Source of the DNA: Coriaria nepalensis
Lineage: Eukaryota; Streptophyta; Magnoliopsida; Cucurbitales; Coriariaceae
Direction of reading: 5' to 3'
Assembly: GCA_027186245.1 (NCBI GenBank)
Contig: CP114496.1
Coordinates: 5,237,501 to 5,301,500 of the forward strand
DNA length: 64,000 bases
The stretch's first letter is position 1; every line of letters begins with the position of its first letter. The translations under genes were made by a program, and so were the position numbers. Below the pieces are notes generated by a model, which saw only the letters and a list, made by a program, of their open reading frames with translations, was not told where the DNA came from and made no database searches. Shown in pieces: positions 50,982 to 63,903 of the stretch.

Positions 50982-52401
50982 ATTAGTTTAATCTTAAAAT
51001 TATTTGAATGAGTCATTTCAAGTCAATAACATATTTCAAAGCAAGTTGAACGAATTCTATTTTCGCACTACAAACAGAGATTTTGGGCATAACTTGCAAA
51101 TGATCAATGCAAGGAAAGTGTGCATTAGTTTAACCTTAAAATCATTTGAATGAGTCATTTCAGGTCAATAACATATTTCATAGCATATTCAACGAATTCT
51201 ATTTTCGCACTACAAACACAAGTTTTGTGCATAACTTGCAAATGGTCAATGCAAGGAAAGTGTGCATTAGTTTAGCCTTAAAATCATTTGAATAAGTCAT
51301 TTCAAGTCAATAACATATTGCAAAGCTGGTTGAACGAATTCTATTTTCGCACTACAAACACAGGTTTTGGGCATAACTTGCACATGGCTATTGCAAGGAA
51401 ACTGTGCATTAGTTTAATCTTAAAATCATTTGAATGAGTCATTTCAATTCAATAACATATTTCAAAGCAAGTTGAACGAATTCTATTTTCGCACTACAAA
51501 CACGTGTTTTGGGCATAACTTGCACATGGCTATTGCAAGGAAACTGTGCATTAGTTTAATCTTAAAATCATTTGAATGAGTCATTTCAAGTCAATAACAT
51601 ATTTCAAAGCAAGTTGAACGAATTCTATTTTCGCACTACAAACACAGGTTTTGGGCATAACTTGCACATGGCTATTGCAAGGAAACTGTGCATTAGTTTA
51701 ATCTTAAAATCATTTGAATGAGTCATTTCAAGTCAATAACATATTTCAAAGCAAGTTGAACGAATTCTATTTTCGCACTACAAACAGAGGTTTTGGGCAT
51801 AACTTGCAAATGATCAATGCAAGGAAAGTGTGCATTAGTTTAACCTTAAAATCATTTGAATGAGTCATTTCAGGTCAATAACATATTTCATAGCATATTC
51901 AACGAATTCTATTTTCGCACTACAAACACAAGTTTTGTGCATAACTTGCAAATGGTCAATGCAAGGAAAGTGTGCATTAGTTTAGCCTTAAAATCATTTG
52001 AATAAGTCATTTCAAGTCAATAACATATTGCAAAGCTGGTTGAACGAATTCTATTTTCGCACTACAAACACAGGTTTTGGGCATAACTTGCACATGGCTA
52101 TTGCAAGGAAACTGTGCATTAGTTTAATCTTAAAATCATTTGAATGAGTCATTTCAAGTCAATAACATATTTCAAAGCAATTTGAACGAATTCTATTTTC
52201 GCATTACATACACAGGTTTTGGGCATAACTTGCACATGGCTATTGCAAGGAAACTGTGCATTAGTTTAATCTTAAAATCATTTGAATGAGTCATTTCAAT
52301 TCAATCACATATATCAAAGCAAGTTGAACGAATTCAATTTTCGCACTACAAACACATGTTTTGGGCATAACTTGCAAATGATCAATGCAAGGAAAGTGTG
52401 C
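50982..52401 (+). repeat. 5-monomer HOR, two copies (2 x 710 bases)
   Basis: Units at 50,982-51,691 and 51,692-52,401 share an ACAGAG monomer, an AACC with CATATTC, and an AGCC with GAATAAG and AAAGCTGG (CTGG at 51,326 and 52,036, 710 bases apart). The fourth and fifth monomers differ between units: GTG state in the first, GCATTACATACAC in the second. The second unit leads into ATTCAATCAC and GAATTCAATT, as at 41,894. Confidence 0.8.
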
Positions 52402-52969
52402 ATTAGTTTAACCTTAAAATCATTTGAATGAGTCATTTCAGGTCCATAACATATTTCATAGCATATTCAACGAATTCTATTTTCGCACTACAAACACAAG
52501 TTTTGTGCATAACTTGCAAATGGTCAATGCAAGGAAAGTGTGCATTAGTTTAGCCTTAAAATCATTTGAATGAGTCATTTCAAGTCAATAACATATTTCA
52601 AAGCAAGTTGAACAAATTCTATTTTCGCACTACAAACACAAGTTTTGTGCATAACTTGCAAATGGTCAATGCAAGGAAAGTGTGCATTAGTTTAGCCTTA
52701 AAATCATTTGAATGAGTCATTTCAAGTCAATAACATATTACAAAGCAAGTTGAACGAATTCTATTTTCGCACTGCAAACACAGGTTTTGGGCATAACTTG
52801 CACATGGCTATTGCAAGGAAACTGTGCATTAGTTTAATCTTAAAATCATTTGAATGAGTCATTTCAAGTCAATAACATATTTCAAAGCAAGTTGAACGAA
52901 TTCTATTTTCGCACTACAAACACAGGTTTTGGGCATAACTTGCACATGGCTATTGCAAGGAAACTGTGC

Positions 52970-53111
52970 ATTAGTTTAATCTTAAAATCATTTGAATGAG
53001 TCATTTCAAGTCAATAACATATTTCATAGCATATTCAACGAATTCTATTTTCGCACTACAAACACAAGTTTTGTGCATAACTTGCAAATTGTCAATGCAA
53101 GGAAAGTGTGC
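52970..53111 (+). repeat. Chimeric monomer
   Basis: The front carries AATC and AAGTCAATAAC, as in AATC-type monomers. From about position 58 it carries TTTCATAGCATATTCAACG, the AAG/GTG state and CAAATTGTC, as in the AACC-type monomer at 43,314. In the related segments at 43,172-43,455 these features sit in two successive monomers. The offset to the 43-kb copy drops from 69 to 68 monomers across this unit, so one 142-base unit was removed by a crossover inside the monomer. Confidence 0.82.
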
Positions 53112-54673
53112 ATTAGTTTAGCCTTAAAATCATTTGATTGAGTCATTTCAAGTCAATAACATATTTCAAAGCAAGTTGAACAAATTCTATTTTCGCACTA
53201 CAAACACAAGTTTTGTGCATAACTTGCAAATGGTCAATGCAAGGAAAAGGTGCATTAGTTTAGCCTTAAAATCATTTGAATGAGTCATTTCAAGTCAATA
53301 ACATATTACAAAGCAAGTTGAACGAATTCTATTTTCGCACTACAAACACAGGTTTTGGGCATAACTTGCACATGGCTATTGCAAGGAAACTGTTCATTAG
53401 TTTAATCTTAAAATCATTTGAATGAGTCATTTCAAGTCAATAACATATTTCAAAGCAAGTTGAACGAATTCTATTTTCGCACTACAAACACAGGTTTTGG
53501 GCATCACTTGCACATGGCTATTGCAAGGAAACTGTGCATTAGTTTAATCTTAAAATCATTGGAATGAGTCATTTCAAGTCAATAACATATTTCAAAGCAA
53601 GTTGAACGAATTCTATTTTCGCACTACAAACACAGGTTTTGGGCATAACTTGCACATGGCTATTGCAAGGAAACTGTGCATTAGTTTAATCTTAAAATCA
53701 TTTGAATGAGTCATTTCAATTCAATAACATATTTCAAAGCAAGTTGAACGAATTCTATTTTCGCACTACAAACACGTGTTTTGGGCATAACTTGCAAATG
53801 ATCAATGCAAGGAAAGTGTGCATTAGTTTGACCTTAAAATCTTTTGAATGAGTCATTTCAGGTCAATAACATATTTCATAGCATATTCAACGAATTCTAT
53901 TTTCGCACTACAAACACAAGTTTTGTGCATAACTTGCAAATGGTCAATGCAAGGAAAGTGTGCATTAGTTTAGCCTTAAAATCATTTGATTGAGTCATTT
54001 CAAGTCAATAACATATTTCAAAGCAAGTTGAACGAATTCTATTTTCGCACTACAAACACAGGTTTTGGGCATAACTTGCAAATGATCAATGCAAGGAAAG
54101 TGTGCATTAGTTTAACCTTAAAATCATTTGAATGAGTCATTTCAGGTCCATAACATATTTCATAGCATATTCAACGAATTCTATTTTCGCACTACAAACA
54201 CAAGTTTTGTGCATAACTTGCAAATGGTCAATGCAAGGAAAGTGTGCATTAGTTTAGCCTTAAAATCATTTGAATGAGTCATTTCAAGTCAATAACATAT
54301 TTCAAAGCAAGTTGAACAAATTCTATTTTCGCACTACAAACACAAGTTTTGTGCATAACTTGCAAATGGTCAATGCAAGGAAAGTGTGCATTAGTTTAGC
54401 CTTAAAATCATTTGAATGAGTCATTTCAAGTCAATAACATATTACAAAGCAAGTTGAACGAATTCTATTTTCGCACTGCAAACACAGGTTTTGGGCATAA
54501 CTTGCACATGGCTATTGCAAGGAAACTGTGCATTAGTTTAATCTTAAAATCATTTGAATGAGTCATTTCAATTCAATAACATATTTCAAAGCAAGTTGAA
54601 CGAATTCTATTTTCGCACTACAAACACAGGTTTTGGGCATAACTTGCACATGGCTATTGCAAGGAAACTGTGC

Positions 54674-57231
54674 ATTAGTTTAATCTTAAAATCATTTGAA
54701 TGAGTCATTTCAATTCAATCACATATTTCAAAGCAAGTTGAACGAATTCTATTTTCGCACTACAAACACATGTGTTGGGCATAACTTGCAAATGATCAAT
54801 GCAAGGAAAGTATGCATTAGTTTAACCTTAAAATCATTTGAATGAGTCATTTCAGGTCCATAACATATTTCGTAGCATATTCAACGAATTCTATTTTCGC
54901 ACTACAAACACAAGTTTTGTGCATAACTTGCAAATTGTCAATGCAAGGAAAGTGTGCATTAGTTTAGCCTTAAAATCATTTGATTGAGTCATTTCAAGTC
55001 AATAACATATTTCAAAGCAAGTTGAACAAATTCTATTTTCGCACTACAAACACAAGTTTTGTGCATAACTTGCAAATGGTCAATGCAAGGAAAAGGTGCA
55101 TTAGTTTAGCCTTAAAATCATTTGAATGAGTCATTTCAAGTCAATAACATATTACAAAGCAAGTTGAACGAATTCTATTTTCGCACTACAAACACAGGTT
55201 TTGGGCATAACTTGCACATGGCTATTGCAAGGAAACTGTGCATTAGTTTAATCTTAAAATCATTTGAATGAGTCATGTCAAGTCAATAACATATTTCAAA
55301 GCAAGTTGAACGAATTCTATTTTCGCACTACAAACACAGGTTTTGGGCATCACTTGCACATGGCTATTGCAAGGAAACTGTGCATTAGTTTAATCTTAAA
55401 ATCATTGGAATGAGTCATTTCAAGTCAATAACATATTTCAAAGCAAGTTGAACGAATTCTATTTTCGCACTACAAACACCGGTTTTGGGCATAACTTGCA
55501 CATGGCTATTGCAAGGAAACTGTGCATTAGTTTAATCTTAAAATCATTTGAATGAGTCATTTCAATTCAATAACATATTTCAAAGCAAGTTGAACGAATT
55601 CTATTTTCGCACTACAAACACGTGTTTTGGGCATAACTTGCAAATGATCAATGCAAGGAAAGTGTGCATTAGTTTAACCTTAAAATCTTTTGAATGAGTC
55701 ATTTCAGGTCAATAACATATTTCATAGCATATTCAACGAATTCTATTTTCGCACTACAAACACAAGTTTTGTGCATAACTTGCAAATGGTCAATGCAAGG
55801 AAAGTGTGCATTAGTTTAGCCTTAAAATCATTTGATTGAGTCATTTCAAGTCAATAACATATTTCAAAGCAAGTTGAACGAATTCTATTTTCGCACTACA
55901 AACACAAGTTTTGTGCATAACTTGCAAATGGTCAATGCAAGGAAAGTGTGCATTAGTTTAGCCTTAAAATCATTTGAATGAGTCATTTCAAGTCAATAAC
56001 ATATTACAAAGCAAGTTGAACAAATTCTATTTTCGCACTACAAACACAAGTTTTGTGCATAACTGGCAAATGGTCAATGCAAGGAAAGTGTTCATTAGTT
56101 TAGCCTTAAAATCATTTGATTGAGTCATTTCAAGTCAATAACATACTTCAAAGCAAGTTGAACGAATTCTATTTTCGCATTACAAACACAGGTTTTGGGC
56201 ATAACTTGCACATGGCTATTGCAAGGAAACTGTGCAGTAGTTTAATCTTAAAATCATTTGAATGAGTCATTTCAACTCAATAACATATTTCAAAGCAAGT
56301 TGAATGAATTCTATTTTCGCACTACAAACACGTGTTTTGGGCATAACTTGCAAATGATCAATGCAAGGAAAGTGTGCATTAGTTTAACCTTAAAATCATT
56401 TGAATGAGTCATTTCAGGTCAATAACCTATTTCATAGCATATTCAACGAATTCTATTTTCGCACTACAAACACAAGTTTTGTGCATAACTTGCAAATGGT
56501 CAATGCAAGGAAAGTGTGCATTAGTTTAGCCTTAAAATCATTTGATTGAGTCATTTCAAGTCAATAACATATTTCAAAGCAAGTTGAACGAATTCTATTT
56601 TCGCACTACAAACACATGTTTTGGGCATAACTTGCAAATGATCAATGCAAGGAAAGTGTGCATTAGTTTAACCATAAAATCATTTGAATGAGTTATTTCA
56701 GGTCAATAACATATTTCATAGCATATTCAACGAATTCTATTTTCGCACTACAAACACAAGTTTTGTGCATAACTTGCAAATGGTCAATGCAAGGAAACTG
56801 TGCATTAGTTAAATCTTAAAATCATTTGAATGAGTCATTTCAATTCAATAACATATTTCAAAGCAAGTTGAACGAATTCTATTTTCGCACTACAAACACA
56901 AGTTTTGTGCATAACTTGCAAATGGTCAATGCAAGGAAAGTGTGCATTAGTTTAGCCTTAAAATCATTTGAATGAGTCATTTCAAGTCAATAACATATTT
57001 CAAAGCAAGTTGAACGAATTCTATTTTCGCACTACAAACACAAGTTTTGTGCATAACTTGCAAATGGTCAATGCAAGGAAAGTGTGCATTAGTTTAGCCT
57101 TAAAATCATTTGAATGAGTCATTTCAAGTCAATAACATATTACAAAGCAAGTTGAACAAATTCTATTTTCGCACTACAAACACAAGTTTTGTGCATAACT
57201 TGCAAATGGTCAATGCAAGGAAACTGTGCAT
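54674..57231 (+). repeat. Recurrent block with GTGTTGGG marker, copy 5
   Basis: Matches the block at 43,172 with an offset of 81 monomers at its start and 80 after the TTACAAAG step, because this copy has one monomer fewer there. Shared markers in order: ACATGTGTTGGG, TTTCGTAGC, CAAATTGTC, GAACAAATTC, GGAAAAGG, GGGCATCAC, CATTGG (55,384 monomer), AATCTTTTG, GTGCAGTAG (56,235), GAATGAATTC, AATAACCTAT, and ATTAGTTAAATC, a variant of the GTAAAATC seen elsewhere. Confidence 0.83.
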
Positions 57232-58081
57232 TAGTTTAATCTTAAAATCATTTGAATGAGTCATTTCAATTCAATAACATATTTCAAAGCAAGTTGAACG
57301 AATTCTATTTTCGCACTACAAACACAAGTTTTGTGCATAACTTGCAAATGGTCAATGCAAGGAAAGTGTGCATTAGTTTAGCCTTAAAATCATTTGAATG
57401 AGTCATTTCAAGTCAATAACATATTACAAAGCAAGTTGAACGAATTCTATTTTCGCACTACAAACACAAGTTTTGTGCATAACTTGCAAATGGTCAATGC
57501 AAGGAAAGTGTGCATTAGTTTAGCCTTAAAATCATTTGATTGAGTCATTTCAAGTCAATAACATATTTCAAAGCAAGTTGAACGAATTCTATTTTCGCAC
57601 TACAAACACAAGTTTTGTACATAACTTGCAAATGGTCAATGCAAGGAAAGTGTGCATTAGTTTAGCCTTAAAATCATTTGAATGAGTCATTTCAAGTCAA
57701 TAACATATTACAAAGCAAGTTGAACAAATTCTATTTTCGCACTACAAACACAAGTTTTGCGCATAACTTGCAAATGGTCAATGAAAGGAAAGTGTGCATT
57801 AGTTTAGCCTTAAAATCATTTGATTGAGTCATTTCAAGTCAATAACATATTTCAAAGGAAGTTGAACGAATTCTATTTTCGCACTACAAACACAAGTTTT
57901 GTGCATAACTTGCACATGGCTATTGCAAGGAAACTGTGCATTAGTTTAGCCTTAAAATCATTTGAATGAGTCATTTCAAGTCAATAACATATTTCAAAGC
58001 AAGTTGAACGAATTCTATTTTCGCACTACAAACACAGGTTTTGGGCATAACTTGCACATGGCTATTGCAAGGAAACTGTGC

Positions 58082-61000
58082 ATTAGTTTAATCTTAAAAT
58101 CATTTGAATGAGTCATTTCAATTCAATAACATATTTCAAAGCAAGTTGAACGAATTCTATTTTCGCACTACAAACACATGTTTTGGGCATAACTTGCAAA
58201 TGATCAATGCAAGGAAAGTGTGCATTAGTTTAGCCTTAAAATCATTTGATTGAGTCATTTCAAGTCAATAACATATTTCAAAGCAAGTTGAACGAATTCT
58301 ATTTTCGCACTACAAACACAAGTTTTGTGCATAACTTGCAAATGGTCAATCCAAGGAAAGTGTGCATTAGTTTAGCCTTAAAATCATTTGAATGAGTCAT
58401 TTCAAGTCAATAACATATTACAAAGCAAGTTGAACAAATTCTATTTTCGCACTACAAACACAAGTTTTGCGCATAACTTGCAAATGGTCAATGAAAGGAA
58501 AGTGTGCATTAGTTTAGCCTTAAAATCATTTGAATGAGTCATTTCAAGTCAATAACATATTACAAAGCAAGTTGAACGAATTCTATTTTCGCACTAAAAA
58601 CACAGGTTTTGGGCATAACTTGCACATGGCTATTGCAAGGAAACTGTGCATTAGTTTAATCTTAAAATCATTTGAATGAGTCATTTCAATTCAATAACAT
58701 ATTTCAAAGCAAGGTGAACGAATTCTATTTTCGCACTACAAACACAAGTTTTGTGCATAACTTGCAAATGGTCAATGCAAGGAAAGTGTGCATTAGTTTA
58801 GCCTTAAAATCATTTGATTGAGTCATTTCAAGTCAATAACATATTTCAAAGCAAGTTGAACAAATTCTATTTTCGCACTACAAACACAAGTTTTGTGCAT
58901 AACTTGCAAATGGTCAATGCAAGGAAAGTGTGCATTAGTTTAGCCTTAAAATCATTTGATTGAGTCATTTCAAGTCAATAACATATTTCAAAGCAAGTTG
59001 AACGAATTCTATTTTCGTACTACAAACACAGGTTTTGGGCATAACTTGCACATGGCTATTGCAAGGAAACTGTGCATTAGTTTAATCTTAAAATCATTTG
59101 AATGAGTCATTTCAAGTCAATAACATATTTCAAAGCAAGTTGAACGAATTCTATTTTCGCACTACAAACACAGGTTTTGGGCATAACTTGCAAATGATTA
59201 ATGCAAGGAAAGTGTGCATTAGTTTAACCTTAAAATCATTTGATTGAGTCATTTCAAGTCAATAACATATTTCAAAGCAAGTTGAACGAATTCTATTTTC
59301 GCACTACAAACACAGGTTTTGGGCATAACTTGCACATGGCTATTGCAAGGAAACTGTGCATTAGTTTAATCTTAAAATCATTTGAATGAGTCATTTCAAT
59401 TCAATAACATATTTCAAAGCAAGTTGAACGAATTCTATTTTCGCACTACAAACACATGTTTTGGGCATAACTTGCAAATGATCAATGCAAGGAAAGTGTG
59501 CATTAGTTTAGCCTTAAAATCATTTGAATGAGTCATTTCAAGTCAATAACATATTTCAAAGCAAGTTGAACGAATTCTATTTTCGCACTACAAACACAGG
59601 TTTTGGGCATAACTTGCACATGGCTATTGCAAGGAAACTGTGCATTAGTTTAATCTTAAAATTATTTGAATGAGTCATTTCAATTCAATAACATATTTCA
59701 AAGCAAGTTGAACGAATTCTATTTTCGCACTACAAACACATGTTTTGGGCATAACTTGCAAATGATCAATGCAAGGAAAGTGTGCATTAGTTTAGCCTTA
59801 AAATCATTTGATTGAGTCATTTCAAGTCAATAACATATTTCAAAGCAAGTTGAATGAATTCTATTTTCGCACTACAAACACAAGTTTTGTGCATAACTTG
59901 CAAATGGTCAATCCAAGGAAAGTGTGCATTAGTTTAGCCTTAAAATCATTTGAATGAGTCATTTCAAGTCAATAACATATTACAAAGCAAGTTGAACAAA
60001 TTCTATTTTCGCACTACAAACACAAGTTTTGCGCATAACTTGCAAATGGTCAATGAAAGGAAAGTGTGCATTAGTTTAGCCTTAAAATCATTTGAATGAG
60101 TCATTTCAAGTCAATAACATATTACAAAGCAAGTTGAACGAATTCTATTTTCGCACTAAAAACACAGGTTTTGGGCATAACTTGCACATGGCTATTGCAA
60201 GGAAACTGTGCATTAGTTTAATCTTAAAATCATTTGAATGAGTCATTTCAATTCAATAACATATTTCAAAGCAAGGTGAACGAATTCTATTTTCGCACTA
60301 CAAACACAAGTTTTGTGCATAACTTGCAAATGGTCAATGCAAGGAAAGTGTGCATTAGTTTAGCCTTAAAATCATTTGATTGAGTCATTTCAAGTCAATA
60401 ACATATTTCAAAGCAAGTTGAACAAATTCTATTTTCGCACTACAAACACAAGTTTTGTGCATAACTTGCAAATGGTCAATGCAAGGAAAGTGTGCATTAG
60501 TTTAGCCTTAAAATCATTTGATTGAGTCATTTCAAGTCAATAACATATTTCAAAGCAAGTTGAACGAATTCTATTTTCGTACTACAAACACAGGTTTTGG
60601 GCATAACTTGCACATGGCTATTGCAAGGAAACTGTGCATTAGTTTAATCTTAAAATCATTTGAATGAGTCATTTCAAGTCAATAACATATTTCAAAGCAA
60701 GTTGAACGAATTCTATTTTCGCACTACAAACACAGGTTTTGGGCATAACTTGCAAATGATTAATGCAAGGAAAGTGTGCATTAGTTTAACTTTAAAATCA
60801 TTTGATTGAGTCATTTCAAGTCAATAACATATTTCAAAGCAAGTTGAACGAATTCTATTTTCGCACTACAAACACAGGTTTTGGGCATAACTTGCACATG
60901 GCTATTGCAAGGAAACTGTGCATTAGTTTAATCTTAAAATCATTTGAATGAGTCATTTCAATTCAATAACATATTTCAAAGCAAGTTGAACGAATTCTAT

Positions 61001-62341
61001 TTTCGCACTACAAACACATGTTTTGGGCATAACTTGCAAATGATCAATGCAAGGAAAGTGTGCATTAGTTTAGCCTTAAAATCATTTGATTGAGTCATTT
61101 CAAGTCAATAACATATTTCAAAGCAAGTTGAACGAATTCTATTTTCGCACTACAAACACAAGTTTTGTGCATAACTTGCAAATGGTCAATCCAAGGAAAG
61201 TGTGCATTAGTTTAGCCTTAAAATCATTTGAATGAGTCATTTCAAGTCAATAACATATTACAAAGCAAGTTGAACAAATTCTATTTTCGCACTACAAACA
61301 CAAGTTTTGCGCATAACTTGCAAATGGTCAATGAAAGGAAAGTGTGCATTAGTTTAGCCTTAAAATCATTTGAATGAGTCATTTCAAGTCAATAACATAT
61401 TACAAAGCAAGTTGAACGAATTCTATTTTCGCACTAAAAACACAGGTTTTGGGCATAACTTGCACATGGCTATTGCAAGGAAACTGTGCATTAGTTTAAT
61501 CTTAAAATCATTTGAATGAGTCATTTCAATTCAATAACATATTTCAAAGCAAGGTGAACGAATTCTATTTTCGCACTACAAACACAAGTTTTGTGCATAA
61601 CTTGCAAATGGTCAATGCAAGGAAAGTGTGCATTAGTTTAGCCTTAAAATCATTTGATTGAGTCATTTCAAGTCAATAACATATTTCAAAGCAAGTTGAA
61701 CAAATTCTATTTTCGCACTACAAACACAAGTTTTGTGCATAACTTGCAAATGGTCAATGCAAGGAAAGTGTGCATTAGTTTAGCCTTAAAATCATTTGAT
61801 TGAGTCATTTCAAGTCAATAACATATTTCAAAGCAAGTTGAACGAATTCTATTTTCGTACTACAAACACAGGTTTTGGGCATAACTTGCACATGGCTATT
61901 GCAAGGAAACTGTGCATTAGTTTAATCTTAAAATCATTTGAATGAGTCATTTCAAGTCAATAACATATTTCAAAGCAAGTTGAACGAATTCTATTTTCGC
62001 ACTACAAACACAGGTTTTGGGCATAACTTGCAAATGATCAATGCAAGGAAAGTGTGCATTAGTTTAACCTTAAAATCATTTGATTGAGTCATTTCAAGTC
62101 AATAACATATTTCAAAGCAAGTTGAACGAATTCTATTTTCGCACTACAAACACAGGTTTTGGGCATAACTTGCACATGGCTATTGCAAGGAAACTGTGCA
62201 TTAGTTTAATCTTAAAATCATTTGAATGAGTCATTTCAATTCAATAACATATTTCAAAGCAAGTTGAACGAATTCTATTTTCGCACTACAAACACATGTT
62301 TTGGGCATAACTTGCAAATGATCAATGCAAGGAAAGTGTGC
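58082..62341 (+). repeat. 9-monomer HOR (1,278 bases), three copies
   Basis: Order R, S, T, U, V, W, X, Y, Z. R has ATTC with ACATG. S has CAATCCAAGG. T has GAACAAATTC, TTTTGCGC and CAATGAAAGG. U has TTACAAAG and GCACTAAAAAC. V has AAGGTGAACG. W has GATT and GAACAAATTC. X has TTTTCGTAC. Y has ATGATTAATG. Z has AACC with GATT. Copies are at 58,082-59,359, 59,644-60,921 and 60,922-62,199, followed by another R. Two extra monomers (59,360-59,643) separate the first and second, so GCACTAAAAAC recurs after 11 and then 9 monomers. The third Y has ATGATC in place of ATGATT. Confidence 0.92.
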
Positions 62342-63903
62342 ATTAGTTTAGCCTTAAAATCATTTGATTGAGTCATTTCAAGTCAATAACATATTTCAAA
62401 GCAAGTTGAACGAATTCTATTTTCGCACTACAAACACAAGTTTTGTAAATAACTTGCAAATGGTCAATGCAAGGAAAGTGTGCATTAGTTTAGCCTTAAA
62501 ATCATTTGAATGAGTCATTTCAAGGCAATAACATATTACAAAGCAAGTTGAACGAATTCTATTTTCGCACTACAAACACAGGTTTTGGGCATAACTTGCA
62601 CATGGCTATTGCAAGGAAACTGTGCATTAGTTTAATCTTAAAATCATTTGAATGAGTCATTTCAATTCAATAACATATTTCAAAGCAAGTTGAACGAATT
62701 CTATTTTCGCACTACAAACACAGGTTTTGGGCATAACTTGCAAATGGTCAATGCAAGGAAAGTGTGCATTAGTTTAGCCTTAAAATCATTTGAATGAGTC
62801 ATTTCAAGTCAATAACATATGACAAAGCAAGTTGAACGAATTCTATTTTCGCACTACAAACACAAGTTTTGTGCATAACTTGCAAATGGTCAATGCAAGG
62901 AAAGTGTGCATTAGTTTAGCCTTAAAATCATTTGAATGAGTCATTTCAAGTCAATAACATATGACAAAGCAAGTTGAACGAATTCTATTTTCGCACTACA
63001 AACACAAGTTTTGTGCATAACTTGCAAATGGTCAATGCAAGGAAAGTGTGCATTAGTTTAGCCTTAAAATCATTTGATTGAGTCATTTCAAGTCAATAAC
63101 ATATTACAAAGGAAGTTGAACAAATTCTATTTTCGCACTACAAACACAAGTTTCGCGCATAACTTGCAAATGGTCAATGCAAGGAAAGTGTGCATTAGTT
63201 TAGCCTTAAAATCATTTGATTGAGTCATTTTAAGTCAATAACATATTTCAAAGGAAGTTGAACGAATTCTATTTTCGCACTACAAACACAAGTTTTGTGC
63301 ATAACTTGCAAATGGTCAATGCAAGGAAAGTGTGCATTAGTTTAGCCTTAAAATCATTTGAATGAGTCATTTCAAGTCAATAACATATTGCAAAGCAGGT
63401 TGAACGAATTCTATTTTCGCACTACAAACACAGGTTTTGGGCATACCTTGCACATGGCTATTGCAAGGAAACTATGCATTAGTTTAATCTTAAAATCATT
63501 TGAATGAGTCATTTCAAGTCAATAACATATTTCAAAGCAAGTTGAACGAATTCAATTTTCGTACTACAAACACAGGTTTTGGGCATAACTTGCACATGGC
63601 TATTGCAAGGAAACTGTGCATTAGTTTAATCTTAAAATCATTTGAATGAGTCATTTCAATTCAATAACATATTTCAAAGCAAGTTGAACGAATTCTATTT
63701 TCGCACTACAAACACAGGTTTTGGGCATAACTTGCACATGGCTATTGCAAGGAAACTGTGCATTAGTTTAATCTTAAAATCATTTGAATGAGTCATTTCA
63801 AGTCAATAACATATTTCAAAGAAAGTTGAACGAATTCTATTTTCGCACTACAAACACAGGTTTTGGGCATAACTTGCAAATGGTCAATGCAAGGAAAGTG
63901 TGC
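62342..63903 (+). repeat. Right-hand satellite segment without a clear HOR
   Basis: Eleven monomers that no longer follow the 9-monomer order. Private states include TTTTGTAAATAAC near 62,444, CATATGACAAAG in two adjacent monomers (near 62,818 and 62,960), TTTCGCGC near 63,152, ATACCTTGC near 63,445 and GAATTCAATTTTCGTAC near 63,549. The array clearly continues beyond the window. Confidence 0.8.
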
